NCBI RefSeq assembly: GCF_001625085.1
Contig: NZ_BDAW01000064.1
Coordinates: forward strand, 1-55,599
Origin: Nocardia acidivorans NBRC 108247
GTDB taxonomy: Bacteria; Actinomycetota; Actinomycetes; Mycobacteriales; Mycobacteriaceae
DNA: 55,599 nt
Direction: 5' to 3'
Positions within the stretch are counted from its first letter, which is position 1. The number at the start of each line of letters is the position of its first letter. The translations under genes were made by a program, and so were the position numbers. The notes beneath the pieces are model-generated. The model had not been told where the DNA came from. It saw only the letters and a program-made list of their open reading frames with translations, and ran no database searches. Positions 24,985-34,412 of the stretch are shown in pieces.

Positions 24985-27498
24985 ATGACTGAGACCGAAC
25001 TTCCGCCGTCGGGCGGCGACCGCATCGAACCGGTCGACATCCAGCAGGAGATGCAGAACTCCTACATCGACTACGCCATGAGCGTCATCGTCGGGCGCGC
25101 GCTGCCCGAGGTGCGCGACGGTATGAAGCCGGTGCATCGCCGGATCCTGTACGCGATGTACGACAACGGGTATCGCCCCGATCGCAGCTATGTGAAGTCC
25201 GCGCGCCCGGTCGCCGACACCATGGGTAACTACCACCCGCACGGTGACACCGCCATCTACGACACCCTCGTGCGTATGGCGCAGCCGTGGTCGCTGCGGT
25301 ACCCGCTGGTCGACGGTCAGGGCAACTTCGGTTCGCGCGGTAACGACGGTGCGGCCGCCATGCGCTACACCGAATGCCGGCTGACCCCGCTGGCCATGGA
25401 GATGCTGCGTGAAATCGACCACGAGACGGTCGATTTCACGCCGAACTACGACGGTAAGACGCAGGAGCCGACCGTGCTCCCGGCGCGCGTCCCGGCGCTG
25501 TTGATGAACGGCTCCAACGGCATCGCCGTCGGTATGGCCACCAATATCCCGCCGCACAATCTGACCGAGCTGGCCGAGGCCATCTTCTGGGCGCTGGACA
25601 ATCACCTCGCCGATGAGGAGACCACCCTCGAGGCGTGCATCGAGCGGGTCAAGGGTCCGGACTTCCCGACCGCGGGCCTGATCGTGGGCACCCAGGGCAT
25701 CAATGACGCGTACCGGACCGGTCGCGGTTCGATCCGCATGCGCGGTGTGGTGGAGATCGAGGAGGACGCCCGCGGGCGCACCACCATCGTCATCACCGAA
25801 CTGCCGTTCCAGGTCAATACCGACAATTTCGTGAACGCCATCGCCGAGCAGGTGAAGGACGGCAAGATCGCGGGTGTCGCCGACATCCACGACGAGTCCT
25901 CGGACCGCGTCGGTATGCGCATCGTGGTCACGGTCAAGCGGGACGCGATCGCCAAGGTGGTGCTGAACAACCTCTACAAGCACACCCAGCTGCAGACCTC
26001 GTTCGGCGCGAACATGCTCTCGATCGTGGACGGGGTGCCGCGCACGCTGCGCCTGGATCAGATGATCCGGCTGTACGTGAATCACCAGTTGGACGTGATC
26101 GTCCGGCGCACCAAGTACCTGTTGCGCAAGGCCGAGGAGCGGGCCCACATCCTGCGCGGTTTGGTGAAGGCGCTGGATCAGCTGGACGCGGTGATCGCGT
26201 TGATCCGCCGTTCGGCCGATACCGAGACCGCTCGCACCGGCCTGATGCAGCTGCTCGAGATCGACGAGATCCAGGCGACCGCGATCCTGGATATGCAGCT
26301 GCGCCGCCTGTCCGCGCTGGAGCGGCAGAAGTTGATCGACGAATTGGCGAAGATCGAGCTCGAGATCGCCGATTTGAAGGACATTCTGGAGAAGCCGGAG
26401 CGCCAGCGCGCCATCGTGCGCGATGAGCTCACCGAGATCGTCGACAAGTACGGCGACGATCGGCGCACCAAGATCATCGCCGCCGATGGCGACGTGCAGG
26501 ACGAGGACCTGATCGCCCGCGAGGACGTGGTGGTCACCATCACCGAGACCGGGTACGCCAAGCGCACCAAGACCGACCTGTACCGCTCGCAGAAGCGCGG
26601 CGGTAAGGGCGTGCAGGGCGCGGGCCTGAAGCAGGACGATATCGTCCGGCACTTCTTCATCAGCTCCACGCACGACTGGCTGCTGTTCTTCACCAACAAG
26701 GGCCGGGTGTACCGGGCCAAGGCGTACGAGCTGCCCGAGGCCATGCGCACCGCGCGCGGTCAGCATGTGGCGAACCTGCTGGCTTTCCAGCCGGACGAGA
26801 AGATCGCCCAGGTCATCCAGCTCAAGACCTACGAGGATGCCCCGTACCTGGTGCTGGCCACCCGCAACGGTCTGGTGAAGAAGTCCCGTCTGACCGATTT
26901 CGACTCCAACCGCACCGGCGGCATTGTCGCGGTCAACCTGCGCGATACGGACGAATTGGTCGGCGCCGCACTGTGTTCCGCGGAAGACGATCTGCTGCTG
27001 GTCTCCGCGCACGGCCAGTCCATCCGCTTCTCCGCCAATGACGAGGTGCTGCGCCCGATGGGCCGCGCCACCTCCGGCGTACAGGGCATGCGGTTCAACA
27101 CCACCGATGAACTGTTGTCGCTCAATGTGGTTCGCGAGGGCGATGTCGGGTATCTGCTTGTCGCGACGGCGGGTGGGTACTCCAAGCGCACCGCGCTCGA
27201 GGAGTACACCGCGCAGGGCCGTGGCGGAAAGGGCGTATTGACGATCCAATACGACGTCAAACGTGGCAGTCTGGTCGGAGCGCTCATCGTCAATGACGAT
27301 GATGAGCTGTACGCCATCACATCCGGCGGCGGTGTTATCCGGACCGCGTCCAATCAGGTTCGCAAAGCCGGACGCCAGACCAAGGGTGTGCGATTGATGA
27401 ACCTCGGCGAAGGCGATACGTTGCTCGCGATCGCGCGTAACGCGGACGAGCCCGACCAGGTTGCCGAAGAGGACACCAGCGGTTCGGCGAAGCAGTAA
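24985..27498 (+). CDS. gyrA: DNA gyrase subunit A
   Basis: Breakage-reunion subunit. 837 residues. The catalytic tyrosine is Y128 in AAMRYTE. The quinolone-determining stretch is HPHGDTAIYD, with Thr89 at the site of E. coli Ser83 and Asp93 at Asp87, so both fluoroquinolone water-metal contacts could be kept. The C-terminal beta-pinwheel contains the GyrA box QKRGGKG (about 534-540). ACGGAG lies upstream of ATG 24985. Confidence 0.97.
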   Translation: MTETELPPSGGDRIEPVDIQQEMQNSYIDYAMSVIVGRALPEVRDGMKPVHRRILYAMYDNGYRPDRSYVKSARPVADTMGNYHPHGDTAIYDTLVRMAQPWSLRYPLVDGQGNFGSRGNDGAAAMRYTECRLTPLAMEMLREIDHETVDFTPNYDGKTQEPTVLPARVPALLMNGSNGIAVGMATNIPPHNLTELAEAIFWALDNHLADEETTLEACIERVKGPDFPTAGLIVGTQGINDAYRTGRGSIRMRGVVEIEEDARGRTTIVITELPFQVNTDNFVNAIAEQVKDGKIAGVADIHDESSDRVGMRIVVTVKRDAIAKVVLNNLYKHTQLQTSFGANMLSIVDGVPRTLRLDQMIRLYVNHQLDVIVRRTKYLLRKAEERAHILRGLVKALDQLDAVIALIRRSADTETARTGLMQLLEIDEIQATAILDMQLRRLSALERQKLIDELAKIELEIADLKDILEKPERQRAIVRDELTEIVDKYGDDRRTKIIAADGDVQDEDLIAREDVVVTITETGYAKRTKTDLYRSQKRGGKGVQGAGLKQDDIVRHFFISSTHDWLLFFTNKGRVYRAKAYELPEAMRTARGQHVANLLAFQPDEKIAQVIQLKTYEDAPYLVLATRNGLVKKSRLTDFDSNRTGGIVAVNLRDTDELVGAALCSAEDDLLLVSAHGQSIRFSANDEVLRPMGRATSGVQGMRFNTTDELLSLNVVREGDVGYLLVATAGGYSKRTALEEYTAQGRGGKGVLTIQYDVKRGSLVGALIVNDDDELYAITSGGGVIRTASNQVRKAGRQTKGVRLMNLGEGDTLLAIARNADEPDQVAEEDTSGSAKQ

Positions 27499-27542
27499 TT
27501 TCACCCCAGCAGCGGCGGCACAACGGATCGAAGGATTCACCA

Positions 27543-28502
27543 TTGACCAATCAGCCGAATGACCAGCGCGGTCATGCCAATGGCGTGACCGAGAGAATCG
27601 CCCCGTCTCCGATTCCGCCGCGGCCCATTCCGCGACCGGGTTCGGGAAACGAAGGTGGTGCGCCGCAGGTGTCCCCTAATGAAACCCCTGACAATTCAGG
27701 CGATTTCGCTTCGGACGTCACCGGGCGAATGAGTGATCAGGCGGAGGTGGCCGCCCCCGAAGCCGGGGAGGGGCAATCCGCCGGTTCCCCCTATCAGAAC
27801 GGCGGGTGGTCGCAGCTGCCGCAGCGGGAACCGCAGTCCAATCTGTACCGGCCGGGTCAGGCCCCCACCACCGGTCGTCCCGGTGGCGTGGGTCTGAACG
27901 CCGGGGTCTCCAACGCCCGCACCACCACCGACCTGGCGGCCAAGGCGGCGCGCAAGGAAGCCGCCATGGTGAAGTCCGTCGGTATCGACGGGCCGACCCG
28001 CAGCATCGCCCGTCCGGAGCTGGTGAAGGATCTGCCGGATCTGTCGGAGATGCGGCATCCGCTGCCGCCGCCGGAGCCGATTCCGCCGGCCGGTCCGGTC
28101 TCGCCGTCCGCCCCCGCGGCGGTGGCCGCCGCCGCTGCCACCGGTGAGCCGCTGCGCGCCACCGTGCAGGTGCGCCATATCGATCCGTGGTCCACGCTGA
28201 AGGTGTCGCTGGTCATCAGCGTCGCCCTGTTCTTCGTGTGGATGCTGGCGGTCGGCCTGCTGTACCTGGTGCTCGAGGGTATGGGTGTGTGGGAGCGGTT
28301 GAATTCCACGTTCACCGATATGGTCTCGGACTCCTCGTCCTCCGGGCTGATCGACGCGGGCACGGTGTTCGGCTACGCCGGTGTCATCGGATTGATCAAT
28401 GTGGTGCTGCTGACGGCGCTGTCGACCGTCGGCGTCTTCGTCTACAACCAGTGCACCGATCTGGTCGGCGGCATCCAGTTGACGCTCGCCGATCCGGACT
28501 AG
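27543..28502 (+). CDS. DUF3566 membrane protein downstream of gyrA
   Basis: 319 residues from TTG 27543 (AAGGA upstream). The N-terminal 210 residues are Pro/Gly-rich and disordered. The C-terminal DUF3566 domain has ATVQVRHIDPWSTLKVS, a long membrane helix (about 222-245), and a second one near the end (YAGVIGLINVVLLTALSTVG). It corresponds to Rv0007. In Corynebacteriales the gyrA-DUF3566-tRNA order is conserved. The molecular role is unknown. Confidence 0.88.
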   Translation: MTNQPNDQRGHANGVTERIAPSPIPPRPIPRPGSGNEGGAPQVSPNETPDNSGDFASDVTGRMSDQAEVAAPEAGEGQSAGSPYQNGGWSQLPQREPQSNLYRPGQAPTTGRPGGVGLNAGVSNARTTTDLAAKAARKEAAMVKSVGIDGPTRSIARPELVKDLPDLSEMRHPLPPPEPIPPAGPVSPSAPAAVAAAAATGEPLRATVQVRHIDPWSTLKVSLVISVALFFVWMLAVGLLYLVLEGMGVWERLNSTFTDMVSDSSSSGLIDAGTVFGYAGVIGLINVVLLTALSTVGVFVYNQCTDLVGGIQLTLADPD

Positions 28503-28516
28503 AAACCGCTCGTGCG

Positions 28517-28565
28517 AACGGCCGGTCCACCCCCTCGAACAGGGCTGTGACCGGCCGTTTTGCTT
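28517..28565 (+). terminator. Terminator after the gyrA/DUF3566 unit
   Basis: AACGGCCGGTC pairs with GACCGGCCGTT (11 bp), followed by TTTGCTT. Confidence 0.7.
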
Positions 28566-28627
28566 ATCCGCACAACCTTCGGGTAATCTTCAGCCTCGGT
28601 TCGAGTGACACACTCGGAACCGGATGA

Positions 28628-28701
28628 GGGCCTATAGCTCAGGCGGTTAGAGCGCTTCGCTGATAACGAAGAGGTCGGAGGTTCAAGTCCTCCTAGGCCC
28701 A
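28628..28701 (+). tRNA. tRNA-Ile (GAT)
   Basis: 74 bases. The acceptor stem GGGCCTA pairs with TAGGCCC; the anticodon loop CTGATAA sits between complementary TTCG.. and CGAA arms; the T loop GTTCAAGTC is standard. CCA is not encoded. Confidence 0.95.
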
Positions 28702-28730
28702 CTCTCGAACATCACAGTAGGGTGGGATTC

Positions 28731-28838
28731 ATGAAATTTCTCCTCACGATCGGCGTCATCGCCGCGGTGGTCTTCGGAATCAGCAAGCTGCGTCAGCGCA
28801 ATGATGCGGACCTCTGGCACGAGGTCACCACTCGCTGA
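28731..28838 (+). CDS. DLW-39 family small membrane protein
   Basis: 35 residues between the two tRNA genes, with a GGGTGGGA site upstream of ATG 28731. An N-terminal hydrophobic helix (FLLTIGVIAAVVFG) is followed by KLRQRNDADLWHEVT, which carries the Asp-Leu-Trp that names this actinobacterial family. Function unknown; location between tRNA-Ile and tRNA-Ala is the family's usual place. Confidence 0.88.
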   Translation: MKFLLTIGVIAAVVFGISKLRQRNDADLWHEVTTR

Positions 28839-28846
28839 TCCGGCTC

Positions 28847-28919
28847 GGGGCCTTAGCTCAATTGGCAGAGCACTGCCTTTGCAAGGCAGGGGTTAGGGGT
28901 TCGATTCCCCTAGGCTCCA
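28847..28919 (+). tRNA. tRNA-Ala (TGC)
   Basis: 73 bases. GGGGCCT pairs with AGGCTCC (one G-U); the anticodon arm CTGCC/GGCAG encloses TTTGCAA; the T arm is GGTTCGATTCC. CCA is not encoded. Confidence 0.95.
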
Positions 28920-28993
28920 CAACTTTTCCGCTGTGCGTCGTGACACATGACAGCGCCACAGTTCCGAATGCCTTCGCACCGTAAGGTGGCGGC

Positions 28994-30019
28994 ATGGCTT
29001 CCCCGGAGATCTCCAAACTGGTCCAGTCGGTGGTGGAGCCGTACCTGCTGAACGGGCCGCGTAAATACAATCGCCGCGAGGTCGCCAAGCGCACGGGAGT
29101 GCCGTCGTCGCTGACCCGGCGATTGTGGGTTTCGCTCGGTTTTCCGGCCGATCCCGATGACGATGCCGTCGAATACACCGATGCCGATGTCGAGGCCGCC
29201 AAGGCGTTCAGTCGGCTGAATGTGCTGGCGTCGGCCGATATTCACCGGCAGACGACTGCGGCGCGGACGCTGGGGCGTTCCATGGCGCGCTTGGCCGAAT
29301 GGCAGGTGGATCTGGTCACCGAGGAGATTCTGGCCCGGATCGCCGCGCGCACCGACGAGGACCCCGCCGCGGACCGCGAGGAGATCGCCCGGGTGGTCAC
29401 CGCCGAGGTGGTCGAGGAGTTCGAAGCCTTGCAGCGCTACGCATTCCGCCGCCACCTCGATGCCGCGATCTCGCGTTCGCTCGACAACGGCGCGGTTGCC
29501 GGGGACACCATGCGGGTGCTGTCGGTCGGCTTCGCCGATATGGTCGGCTACACCCGCCTGACCCGACACCTCGATCCCGAGGAGCTCTCCGCCCTGCTGG
29601 AGGCGTTCGAGACCGCCACCAGCAATGCCATTACCGCGCACGGCGGCTGGGTGATCAAGAACGTCGGCGACGAGGTCATGTTCGCCGCCGCCACCGCCGA
29701 GCAGGGCGCACGCATCGCCCTGGCCATCCAGGAGGCCGCCACGGCTTCGCACGGCGTCACCCAGGAGCTCCGGGTGGGTCTGGCCTACGGCCACGTCCTG
29801 CAGCGCTTCGGCGACCTCTACGGGTCGGTCGTGAACGTCGCCGCCCGCCTCACCGGTGTGGCCCGCCCGGGCACCGTCCTGATCGACGACGGCGCGGCCC
29901 AAGCCGTGCGCGGCAATCCGCAATTCGATCTCCGCGACCTGCGCACGGTTCGCGTCCGCGGCATCAACCGTCTGCACGGACACGTCCTGCGCCGCAACGA
30001 AGTTCGTCCCCTGGTTTGA
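28994..30019 (+). CDS. Class III adenylate cyclase with N-terminal regulatory domain
   Basis: Makes cAMP from ATP. 341 residues from ATG 28994 (AAGGTGG upstream). The C-terminal catalytic domain keeps metal ligands D182 and D226, adenine-selecting K222 and D274, and transition-state N281 and R285, so it should be an active homodimer. The N-terminal 165 residues start with a helix-turn-helix-like RREVAKRTGVPSSLTRRLW and resemble the regulatory domain of the pH-sensing mycobacterial cyclase Rv1264. No membrane segment was seen. Confidence 0.9.
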   Translation: MASPEISKLVQSVVEPYLLNGPRKYNRREVAKRTGVPSSLTRRLWVSLGFPADPDDDAVEYTDADVEAAKAFSRLNVLASADIHRQTTAARTLGRSMARLAEWQVDLVTEEILARIAARTDEDPAADREEIARVVTAEVVEEFEALQRYAFRRHLDAAISRSLDNGAVAGDTMRVLSVGFADMVGYTRLTRHLDPEELSALLEAFETATSNAITAHGGWVIKNVGDEVMFAAATAEQGARIALAIQEAATASHGVTQELRVGLAYGHVLQRFGDLYGSVVNVAARLTGVARPGTVLIDDGAAQAVRGNPQFDLRDLRTVRVRGINRLHGHVLRRNEVRPLV

Positions 30020-30061
30020 AAATCCGGCCGAGCGGGTGGTGAACCTACCCCGCGCATAGGG

Positions 30062-30129
30062 GCGGGCCTCGGCGAAGGGGGGGAGTTAGCCGAGGCCCGC
30101 GTAGGTCGGCCCGGGGGGGAGGGGCCGAC
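30062..30129 (+). terminator. Two tandem hairpins after the cyclase gene
   Basis: GCGGGCCTCGGC/GCCGAGGCCCGC (12 bp, 15-base loop) and GTCGGCCC/GGGCCGAC (8 bp, 9-base loop), each enclosing a G-rich loop. No T tract; actinobacterial-type terminator. Confidence 0.6.
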
Positions 30130-30220
30130 GGGAACGATCCTACGCGACACCGGCTGTTTGCGTGTAAATCGGGGCACCGCGTTCGAAGATTTTTCGCGCG
30201 AAACCTGTCGTACCCTCGTG

Positions 30221-30234
30221 CGAACATACGTTCG
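30221..30234. promoter_or_regulatory. LexA (SOS) box-like dyad
   Basis: CGAAC-ATAC-GTTCG, a perfect inverted repeat matching the Gram-positive LexA core CGAAC-N4-GTTCG. It lies 200 bases upstream of the ABC exporter. Confidence 0.55.
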
Positions 30235-30434
30235 TGCCCGGGATCACGGTGTCGGCGAATCGGATTCGAGTAGATCGCTGCTCGCGTTCCGATCCCGCCG
30301 GGCCGCGGGGGGAAATGCGTGGATTCCCTCGCCCGGCAGGGGCATACTCAGACCCGTATGTCCGATTCGTTCCGCAGCATCCATGCAGTTCAGAGCCCCT
30401 GCGGCTGCCCGCATCGCGAGACATCAGGAGAATC

Positions 30435-31427
30435 ATGCCCGACGCAATAGTCGCCGAGGGTCTGGTCAAGAAGTACGGCAAACTGGTCGCACTTGACGGA
30501 CTCGATCTCTCGGTGCCCGAAGGCACCGTCACCGCTCTGCTCGGCCCGAACGGTGCGGGCAAGACCACCACCGTCCGGGTCTTCACCACCCTGCTCATCC
30601 CGGATTCCGGTCGCGCCACCGTCGCGGGGGTGGACGTGCTGAAGGATCCCCAGCTATTGCGCGCGCGGATCGGCGCCTCAGGTCAGTACGCCGCGGTCGA
30701 CGAATACCTCACCGGTTTCGAGAATCTCGAAATGGTGGGGCGGCTGTATCACATGGGCACCCAGCCCAGTAAGGACCGCGCCCGCGAACTGCTGGAGCGC
30801 TTCCGGCTCGCCGATGCCGCCGATCGCCCGGTGAAGGGCTATTCCGGCGGTATGCGCCGCCGACTCGATCTGGCGGGCGCGCTGGTCGCCAATCCGCCGG
30901 TGCTGTTCTTGGACGAACCCACCACCGGCCTGGATCCCCGTGCGCGCCAGGATCTCTGGGATGTCATCGAGGAGTTGGTGGCCGGTGGCACCACCCTGCT
31001 GCTGACCACCCAGTACATGGAGGAGGCGGACCGGCTGGCCGATTCCATCGCCGTCATCGACCACGGCAATGTGATCGCCGAGGGCACCGCCGATCAGCTC
31101 AAGGCCATGGTGGGCGGCGACCGCATCGAATTGGTCGTGGACCATGTGGACAGTCTCGCGATCGCGCAGCGCGCCCTGGAAGGCTTGGCGCGGGGCGAGA
31201 TCCGGCTGGAACCGAGTCTGCGGCGGATCATCGTGCCGGTGAGCGACGGCTCGCAGGCGCTGGTGGATGCCATCGGGCAACTCGCCAAACATGAAGTGGT
31301 GATTCACGATGTCGGTCTGCGACGGCCCTCGCTCGACGATGTCTTCCTGTCGCTGACCGGTCACGAGGCCGACGAATTGATCAACGGCGCCAAGTCCGCC
31401 GAGCCGTCCACGGGAGGCAACCGATGA
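30435..31427 (+). CDS. ABC exporter ATPase (DrrA-like)
   Basis: Energises the adjacent permease. Start ATG 30435 with CAGGAG five bases upstream; the frame is open further but unsupported. 330 residues. Walker A GPNGAGKTTT (about 35-44), signature YSGGMRRRLDLA, Walker B LFLDEPTTGLD and the C-terminal extension with GLRRPSLDDVFLSLTG place it in the daunorubicin-resistance/lipid-exporter (DrrA) family. The actual substrate is unknown. Confidence 0.9.
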   Translation: MPDAIVAEGLVKKYGKLVALDGLDLSVPEGTVTALLGPNGAGKTTTVRVFTTLLIPDSGRATVAGVDVLKDPQLLRARIGASGQYAAVDEYLTGFENLEMVGRLYHMGTQPSKDRARELLERFRLADAADRPVKGYSGGMRRRLDLAGALVANPPVLFLDEPTTGLDPRARQDLWDVIEELVAGGTTLLLTTQYMEEADRLADSIAVIDHGNVIAEGTADQLKAMVGGDRIELVVDHVDSLAIAQRALEGLARGEIRLEPSLRRIIVPVSDGSQALVDAIGQLAKHEVVIHDVGLRRPSLDDVFLSLTGHEADELINGAKSAEPSTGGNR

Positions 31428-32266
31428 CCGCCGCAGTTCTCAGCCCCGAAAAGCCTTCGCTCACAGCGCGTCTGGCCATGGTGTTCACCGACAGCGTCAC
31501 CATCACCAAGCGCAATGTCATCAAGATTCGGCGCGTACCCGATGTGCTGATCTTCTCGACGCTGTCGCCGATCATGTTCGTGCTGCTGTTCGCCTACGTC
31601 TTCGGTTCGGCGATTCAGTTGCAGGGCACGTCCTATCGCGAATTCCTGATCGCGGGCATCTTCGCGCAGACCGTCGTCTTCGGGGCGACCTTCACCGGTC
31701 TGAGCCTGGCCGAGGATATGCAGAAGGGGATCATCGACCGGTTCCGGTCGCTACCCATGGCGCCGGCGGCGGTGCTGATCGGCCGCACGCTCGCCGATGT
31801 GTGCATCAATGTGGTGAGCCTGGTGGTCATGTCGCTGACCGGTCTGGCGGTGGGCTGGCGGATTCGCGGATCATTCCTGGACGCGGTCTTGGCCTATGTG
31901 CTGCTGTTGCTCTTCGCCTATGCCGTCTCGTGGATCATGGCGGTGGTCGGGCTGCTGGTGCGGGCGCCGGAGGTCTACAACAACGCCAGCTTCATGGTGA
32001 TCTTCCCGCTCACCTTCATCGCCAACACCTTCGTGCCGACCGCGACGCTGCCCACGGCGCTACGGGTGATCGCGGAGTGGAATCCGGTCTCGGCGGTGAC
32101 GCAGGCCAGTCGCAATCTGTTCGGCAATACCAGTCCGATGGGGCCGAGCGCCGATGTGTGGCCGATGCGGCATCCCGAGCTGACCACCTTGATGTGGGTC
32201 GTGGTGATTCTCGCGATTTTCGTCCCGTTGGCGCTGGCCCAGTACAAGCGGTCGGTGAGCCGCTAA
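31424..32266 (+). CDS. ABC-2 type permease (DrrB-like)
   Basis: 280-residue membrane partner of the preceding ATPase, translated through an ATGA overlap. Six membrane segments and the ABC-2 pattern (PIMFVLLFAYVFG; FMVIFPLTFIANTFVPTATLP) are visible. DrrB-family permeases export drugs or lipids; the substrate here is not known. Confidence 0.9.
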   Translation: MTAAVLSPEKPSLTARLAMVFTDSVTITKRNVIKIRRVPDVLIFSTLSPIMFVLLFAYVFGSAIQLQGTSYREFLIAGIFAQTVVFGATFTGLSLAEDMQKGIIDRFRSLPMAPAAVLIGRTLADVCINVVSLVVMSLTGLAVGWRIRGSFLDAVLAYVLLLLFAYAVSWIMAVVGLLVRAPEVYNNASFMVIFPLTFIANTFVPTATLPTALRVIAEWNPVSAVTQASRNLFGNTSPMGPSADVWPMRHPELTTLMWVVVILAIFVPLALAQYKRSVSR

Positions 32267-32315
32267 CCCCGCCGGCCCCGTGCGACCCTCAGCCCGAAAT
32301 GGGTGAATTACCCAC

Positions 32316-32498
32316 TCAGCGAGTGGATTCCGCGATCGCGGTGGAGGCGGAGCCGTTGCGCGAATAACCCAGGCGCGGCGGCTCCGCGGCGGGGGCCGGG
32401 GGCTGCGGTCGCCGGCTCACGAAGAAAGCGACGGCACCGCCCGCGATCGCGAGCACTGCCGCACCGATGATCCGATTCCGAAAACGCCCCATGCCCAT
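32316..32498 (-). CDS. Small single-pass membrane protein (hypothetical)
   Basis: 60 residues from ATG 32498 (or 32492). A basic N-terminus (GRFRNRI) precedes one hydrophobic helix (GAAVLAIAGGAVAFFV) and a Pro/Ala-rich tail. No clear ribosome-binding site. It is convergent with the ABC permease. I do not recognise the family; it could be a chance frame, though the membrane topology is convincing. Confidence 0.45.
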   Translation of the reverse strand: MGMGRFRNRIIGAAVLAIAGGAVAFFVSRRPQPPAPAAEPPRLGYSRNGSASTAIAESTR

Positions 32499-32573
32499 CC
32501 GACCACTTTGACACAGCCAAGCGTTTCGCGCACCCAAGGGTGCGCGGGGGAGAGGTCGAATGGGCGGCGAAAG

Positions 32574-34412
32574 CTACTCGACGGTAACGCTCTTTGCGAG
32601 GTTTCTCGGCTTGTCCACATCCCGGCCCAGGGCAATGGCCATGTGATAGGCCAGCAGCTGGAGCGGAATCGTCAGGATGATCGGATCGAGTTCGGTCGCG
32701 ACGGCCGGGACCCGGATCACCGCATCGGCCAGGCCGTCGGGCAGATCGGTATTGGTGACGGCGATGACCGGCCCGCCGCGGGCCTTGATCTGCTCGATGG
32801 TGCTGATGTTCTTGGCGAGCAGTTCATCGCCCGGGATCAGGACCACGCTGGGCATCTCCGGGTCGATGAGCGCCAGCGGGCCGTGCTTGAGTTCGGAGCC
32901 CTGGTACGCCTCGGCGTGAATGTAGGAGATCTCCTTGAGCTTCTGCGCGCCCTCGCGCGCCACCGGCCAGCCCCGCACCCGGCCGACGAAGAACATGCTG
33001 CGCGCCTTGGCGAAGCGTTCGGCGATCTCGGCGATCTCCTTGTCCCGTTCCAGCACCGCCTCGATGGCGTCCGGGAGCGCGCGCAGACCGGAGACGATCC
33101 GCTCACCGCCCGCCGCGGACAGATCGCGGACCCGGCCCAGCAGCAGCGCCAGCATGGCGAAGGAGACGGTCATATTGGTGAGCGCCTTGGTGGAGGCCAC
33201 CGACACCTCGGGTCCGGCGTGCAGGAAGATCCCCGCACCGCATTCGCGCGCGATGGCGCTGCCGACCGCGTTCACCGCGCCGATGACCCGGCCGCCCTTG
33301 CGCTGCAATTCCTGAACGGCCGCAAGGGTATCCAGGGTTTCGCCGGATTGGCTGATGGCGATGTACAGCGCGTCCGGATCGACCACGGGATTGCGGTAGC
33401 GGAATTCCGAGGCGGGTTCGGCGGTAGCGGGGATGCGGGCGAGTTCCTCGATCAGCTGCGCGCCCAATTGCCCCGCGTAATAGGCGGAGCCGCACCCCAG
33501 GAACACCACCTTGCTGATGCCGCGCAGTTCGCGCGCGTCCATATTCAGCCCGCCGAGTATGGCGGTGGCGAAACGTTCGTCGAGGCGTCCGCGCAGTGCG
33601 CGGCGCACCGCGTCCGGCTGTTCGGCCATCTCCTTGCGCATGAAGTCCGGATAACCGCCGAGCGCGTAGTCCTCGGCCGCCATATCGATGGTGGTGGGCG
33701 TCTTGTCGGTGCGGCTGGCATCCAATCCGAGTGTGCTGGTGCGGAATTCGCCCGCGCGCACGGTAGCCAGCTCGCCGTCGTCGAGGAAGACCACGCGCTG
33801 GGTGTGGTGCACCAGCGCGGCCACATCGGAGGCGACGAACATCTCGCCGTCGCCGACGCCGAGCACGATGGGGCTGCCATTGCGGGCGACCACCAGTTCG
33901 TCGGGGCGGCGCGAATCCAGCACCAGCAGACCGAAGGTGCCCTCGACGTGGTGCAGTGCCGAGCGCACGGCGTCTTCCAGGGTGTCGGTGCTCTCCAGCG
34001 CCGCGGCGATGAGGTGCGCGATGGCCTCGGTATCGGTGTCGGAGAGGAATTCCACGCCGTCGGCGGTGAGCGCGGCGCGCAGTTGTTCGGCGTTCTCGAC
34101 GATTCCGTTGTGCACCACGGCGATTCGCCCGGAGCCGTCGGTATGCGGATGCGCGTTGGCGTCACTGGGTTCACCGTGCGTGGCCCAGCGGGTGTGCGCG
34201 ATGCCGACGGTGCCGCGCAATCGGGCGCCCTCGGCATCCACGCGATTGCGCAGATCCTGTACGCGCCCCTGGGTTTTGGTGATGCGCAGTCGCCCGCGAT
34301 GCGGTACGGCGAGTCCGGCGGAGTCGTAGCCCCGGTATTCGAGCCGGTGCAGCCCCTCCAGCAGGACCGGTACCGATTCGCGGTGCCCGATGTATCCGAC
34401 GATTCCACACAT
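32574..34412 (-). CDS. glmS: Glutamine-fructose-6-phosphate aminotransferase
   Basis: Makes glucosamine-6-phosphate, first step to UDP-GlcNAc and peptidoglycan. 612 residues from ATG 34412 (AGGAGACC upstream). The N-terminal nucleophile is Cys2 in MCGIVGYIG; glutaminase blocks THGEPSDANAHPH and HNGIVENAEQLR follow; two SIS sugar-isomerase domains come next (CGSAYYAGQ; SQSGETLDTL); the end is AKSVTVE. The start at Met-Cys is certain because Cys must become N-terminal. No glmS ribozyme was seen. Confidence 0.96.
   Translation of the reverse strand: MCGIVGYIGHRESVPVLLEGLHRLEYRGYDSAGLAVPHRGRLRITKTQGRVQDLRNRVDAEGARLRGTVGIAHTRWATHGEPSDANAHPHTDGSGRIAVVHNGIVENAEQLRAALTADGVEFLSDTDTEAIAHLIAAALESTDTLEDAVRSALHHVEGTFGLLVLDSRRPDELVVARNGSPIVLGVGDGEMFVASDVAALVHHTQRVVFLDDGELATVRAGEFRTSTLGLDASRTDKTPTTIDMAAEDYALGGYPDFMRKEMAEQPDAVRRALRGRLDERFATAILGGLNMDARELRGISKVVFLGCGSAYYAGQLGAQLIEELARIPATAEPASEFRYRNPVVDPDALYIAISQSGETLDTLAAVQELQRKGGRVIGAVNAVGSAIARECGAGIFLHAGPEVSVASTKALTNMTVSFAMLALLLGRVRDLSAAGGERIVSGLRALPDAIEAVLERDKEIAEIAERFAKARSMFFVGRVRGWPVAREGAQKLKEISYIHAEAYQGSELKHGPLALIDPEMPSVVLIPGDELLAKNISTIEQIKARGGPVIAVTNTDLPDGLADAVIRVPAVATELDPIILTIPLQLLAYHMAIALGRDVDKPRNLAKSVTVE

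Larger units (their letters stand above)
30020..30434. promoter_or_regulatory. Intergenic region: tandem hairpins and LexA-like box
   Basis: 415 bases with no convincing gene. Two hairpins follow the cyclase gene (30062-30100 and 30105-30129), then a LexA-type dyad at 30221-30234, then about 200 bases to the ABC-transporter start. Confidence 0.55.

Noticed and set aside
24898..27543. 881-residue minus-strand frame across gyrA
   Set aside because: It spans the whole of gyrA in antisense and is biased to Arg/Gly/Asp/His. It follows from GC-rich codon use, not from a gene.
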